Source: Hydrogenophaga sp. (GTDB taxonomy: Bacteria > Pseudomonadota > Gammaproteobacteria > Burkholderiales > Burkholderiaceae_C). From it: DNA of 5,970 bases. The stretch lies in NCBI GenBank assembly GCA_025458415.1, contig JALOSN010000084.1, forward strand, positions 1 through 5,970. Direction: 5' to 3'. Position 1 is the stretch's first letter. Each line of letters begins with the position of its first letter. Both the position numbers and the translations under genes were made by a program. Under the pieces are notes generated by a model that was not told the DNA's origin, made no database searches, and saw only the letters and a program-made list of their open reading frames with translations. Shown piece after piece: positions 5,529-5,970 of this stretch.

Positions 5529-5970
5529 ATGATCGCTTCAAGAACCCTGCGCACTCCTCTGCTGGCCACCGCCGTGGCCGCCCTGCTGTTGACAACCGGC
5601 TGCGCCAGCACGCCGCCGACGCCCGAGACGATGCAGATCAGCCCCGTGGGCACCGTCACCTGGAATGGCAAACCCGCGATTGCGTTCGGTGCACCACAAG
5701 CGGGTGTGAGCCTGCACGACCCGGTCACTTTCGGCACGCTGGCCCATCTCGCCCCGACCGGGCAGCCGGTGATGTCGTTCGAGCCGCCGATCGACTATCC
5801 CTGGCCGCTGCAGGTGGGCAAGACCTGGAGCGCCCAGCACACGGTGACGCTCTACCCGTCGGGGAACAAGGTGCCGCTGAAGATCGACGGCAAGGTCGAG
5901 TCATGGGGCGATGTGACGGTGCCCGCCGGCACCTTCAAAGCCTTCAAAGTGGTCTGGACCATGAACCAGA
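5529..5970 (+). CDS. Predicted outer-membrane lipoprotein of unknown function (3' end outside window)
   Basis: Seen: 147 codons plus one base, open to the right edge. The N-terminus is a lipoprotein signal: basic start (MIASRTLRTP), hydrophobic core (about residues 11-21) and LTTGC with the lipidated Cys at 25. Thr at -3 is acceptable but not the classic Leu. The next residues, ASTPPTP, are a flexible tether without an Asp at +2, so sorting to the outer membrane is likely. The mature part is rich in beta-type segments and contains YPWPLQVGKTW (90-100) and VTVPAGTFKAFKV (129-141). In my recollection the PLxVGKTW and VPAGTFxAxKV pair recurs in uncharacterised proteobacterial periplasmic or lipid-anchored proteins, some related to DUF3108-type folds. 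It is transcribed divergently from the signalling operon, with its own good ribosome site and a candidate FNR-dependent promoter. Function is not known. Confidence 0.88.
   Translation, partial: MIASRTLRTPLLATAVAALLLTTGCASTPPTPETMQISPVGTVTWNGKPAIAFGAPQAGVSLHDPVTFGTLAHLAPTGQPVMSFEPPIDYPWPLQVGKTWSAQHTVTLYPSGNKVPLKIDGKVESWGDVTVPAGTFKAFKVVWTMNQ

Noticed and set aside
5513..5840. Minus-strand open frames of 74 and 100 codons opposite the lipoprotein gene
   Set aside because: The plus strand has a ribosome site, signal peptide and lipobox. The minus-strand frames have no such support.

Overview
The window looks like a piece of a GC-rich (about 60%) proteobacterial chromosome. Protein style (a CheB-CheR-PAS fusion, an HPK4-type hybrid kinase, a VPAGTF-type lipoprotein) and an FNR/Anr-type promoter fit a betaproteobacterium of the Burkholderiales, perhaps Comamonadaceae-like. 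That placement is an inference from sequence style, not from a search.

Layout. Positions 1-5206 hold two minus-strand genes in tandem. The promoter-proximal gene (5206 down to 2117) encodes a complete 1029-residue fusion: CheB methylesterase, CheR methyltransferase, a PAS-like segment, a heptad-repeat coiled coil and two more PAS domains. Two bases after its stop, a second gene starts at 2114 and runs off the left edge with no stop. It encodes a hybrid sensor histidine kinase (PAS-PAS-HisKA-HATPase-REC, at least 704 residues). Positions 5207-5528 are a non-coding divergent intergenic region. From 5529 to the right edge a plus-strand gene encodes the first 147 residues of a predicted outer-membrane lipoprotein.

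How the genes may work together. The CheB-CheR fusion has no kinase domain of its own and the next gene supplies kinase and receiver. The 2-bp gap suggests co-translation, so the pair may be a split sensory module: PAS sensing plus methylation/demethylation chemistry in one protein, phosphotransfer in the other. No chemoreceptor, CheA, CheW or output DNA-binding regulator is in view.

Regulation. The lipoprotein gene has the clearest regulatory region. A TTGAC-N4-ATCAG site resembling an FNR/Anr/Dnr box lies where a class II activator would sit relative to a -10-like TAAATT. A perfect 6-2-6 palindrome lies 1 bp upstream of the box, and two predicted hairpins lie in the leader. The minus-strand operon promoter is not clear.

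The long open frames antisense to the two signalling genes are judged to be shadows. I see no RNA genes, mobile elements, CRISPR arrays or attachment sites. The protein families are known; the more original observations are the candidate oxygen-responsive promoter, the structured leader and the kinase-less fusion coupled to a hybrid kinase.
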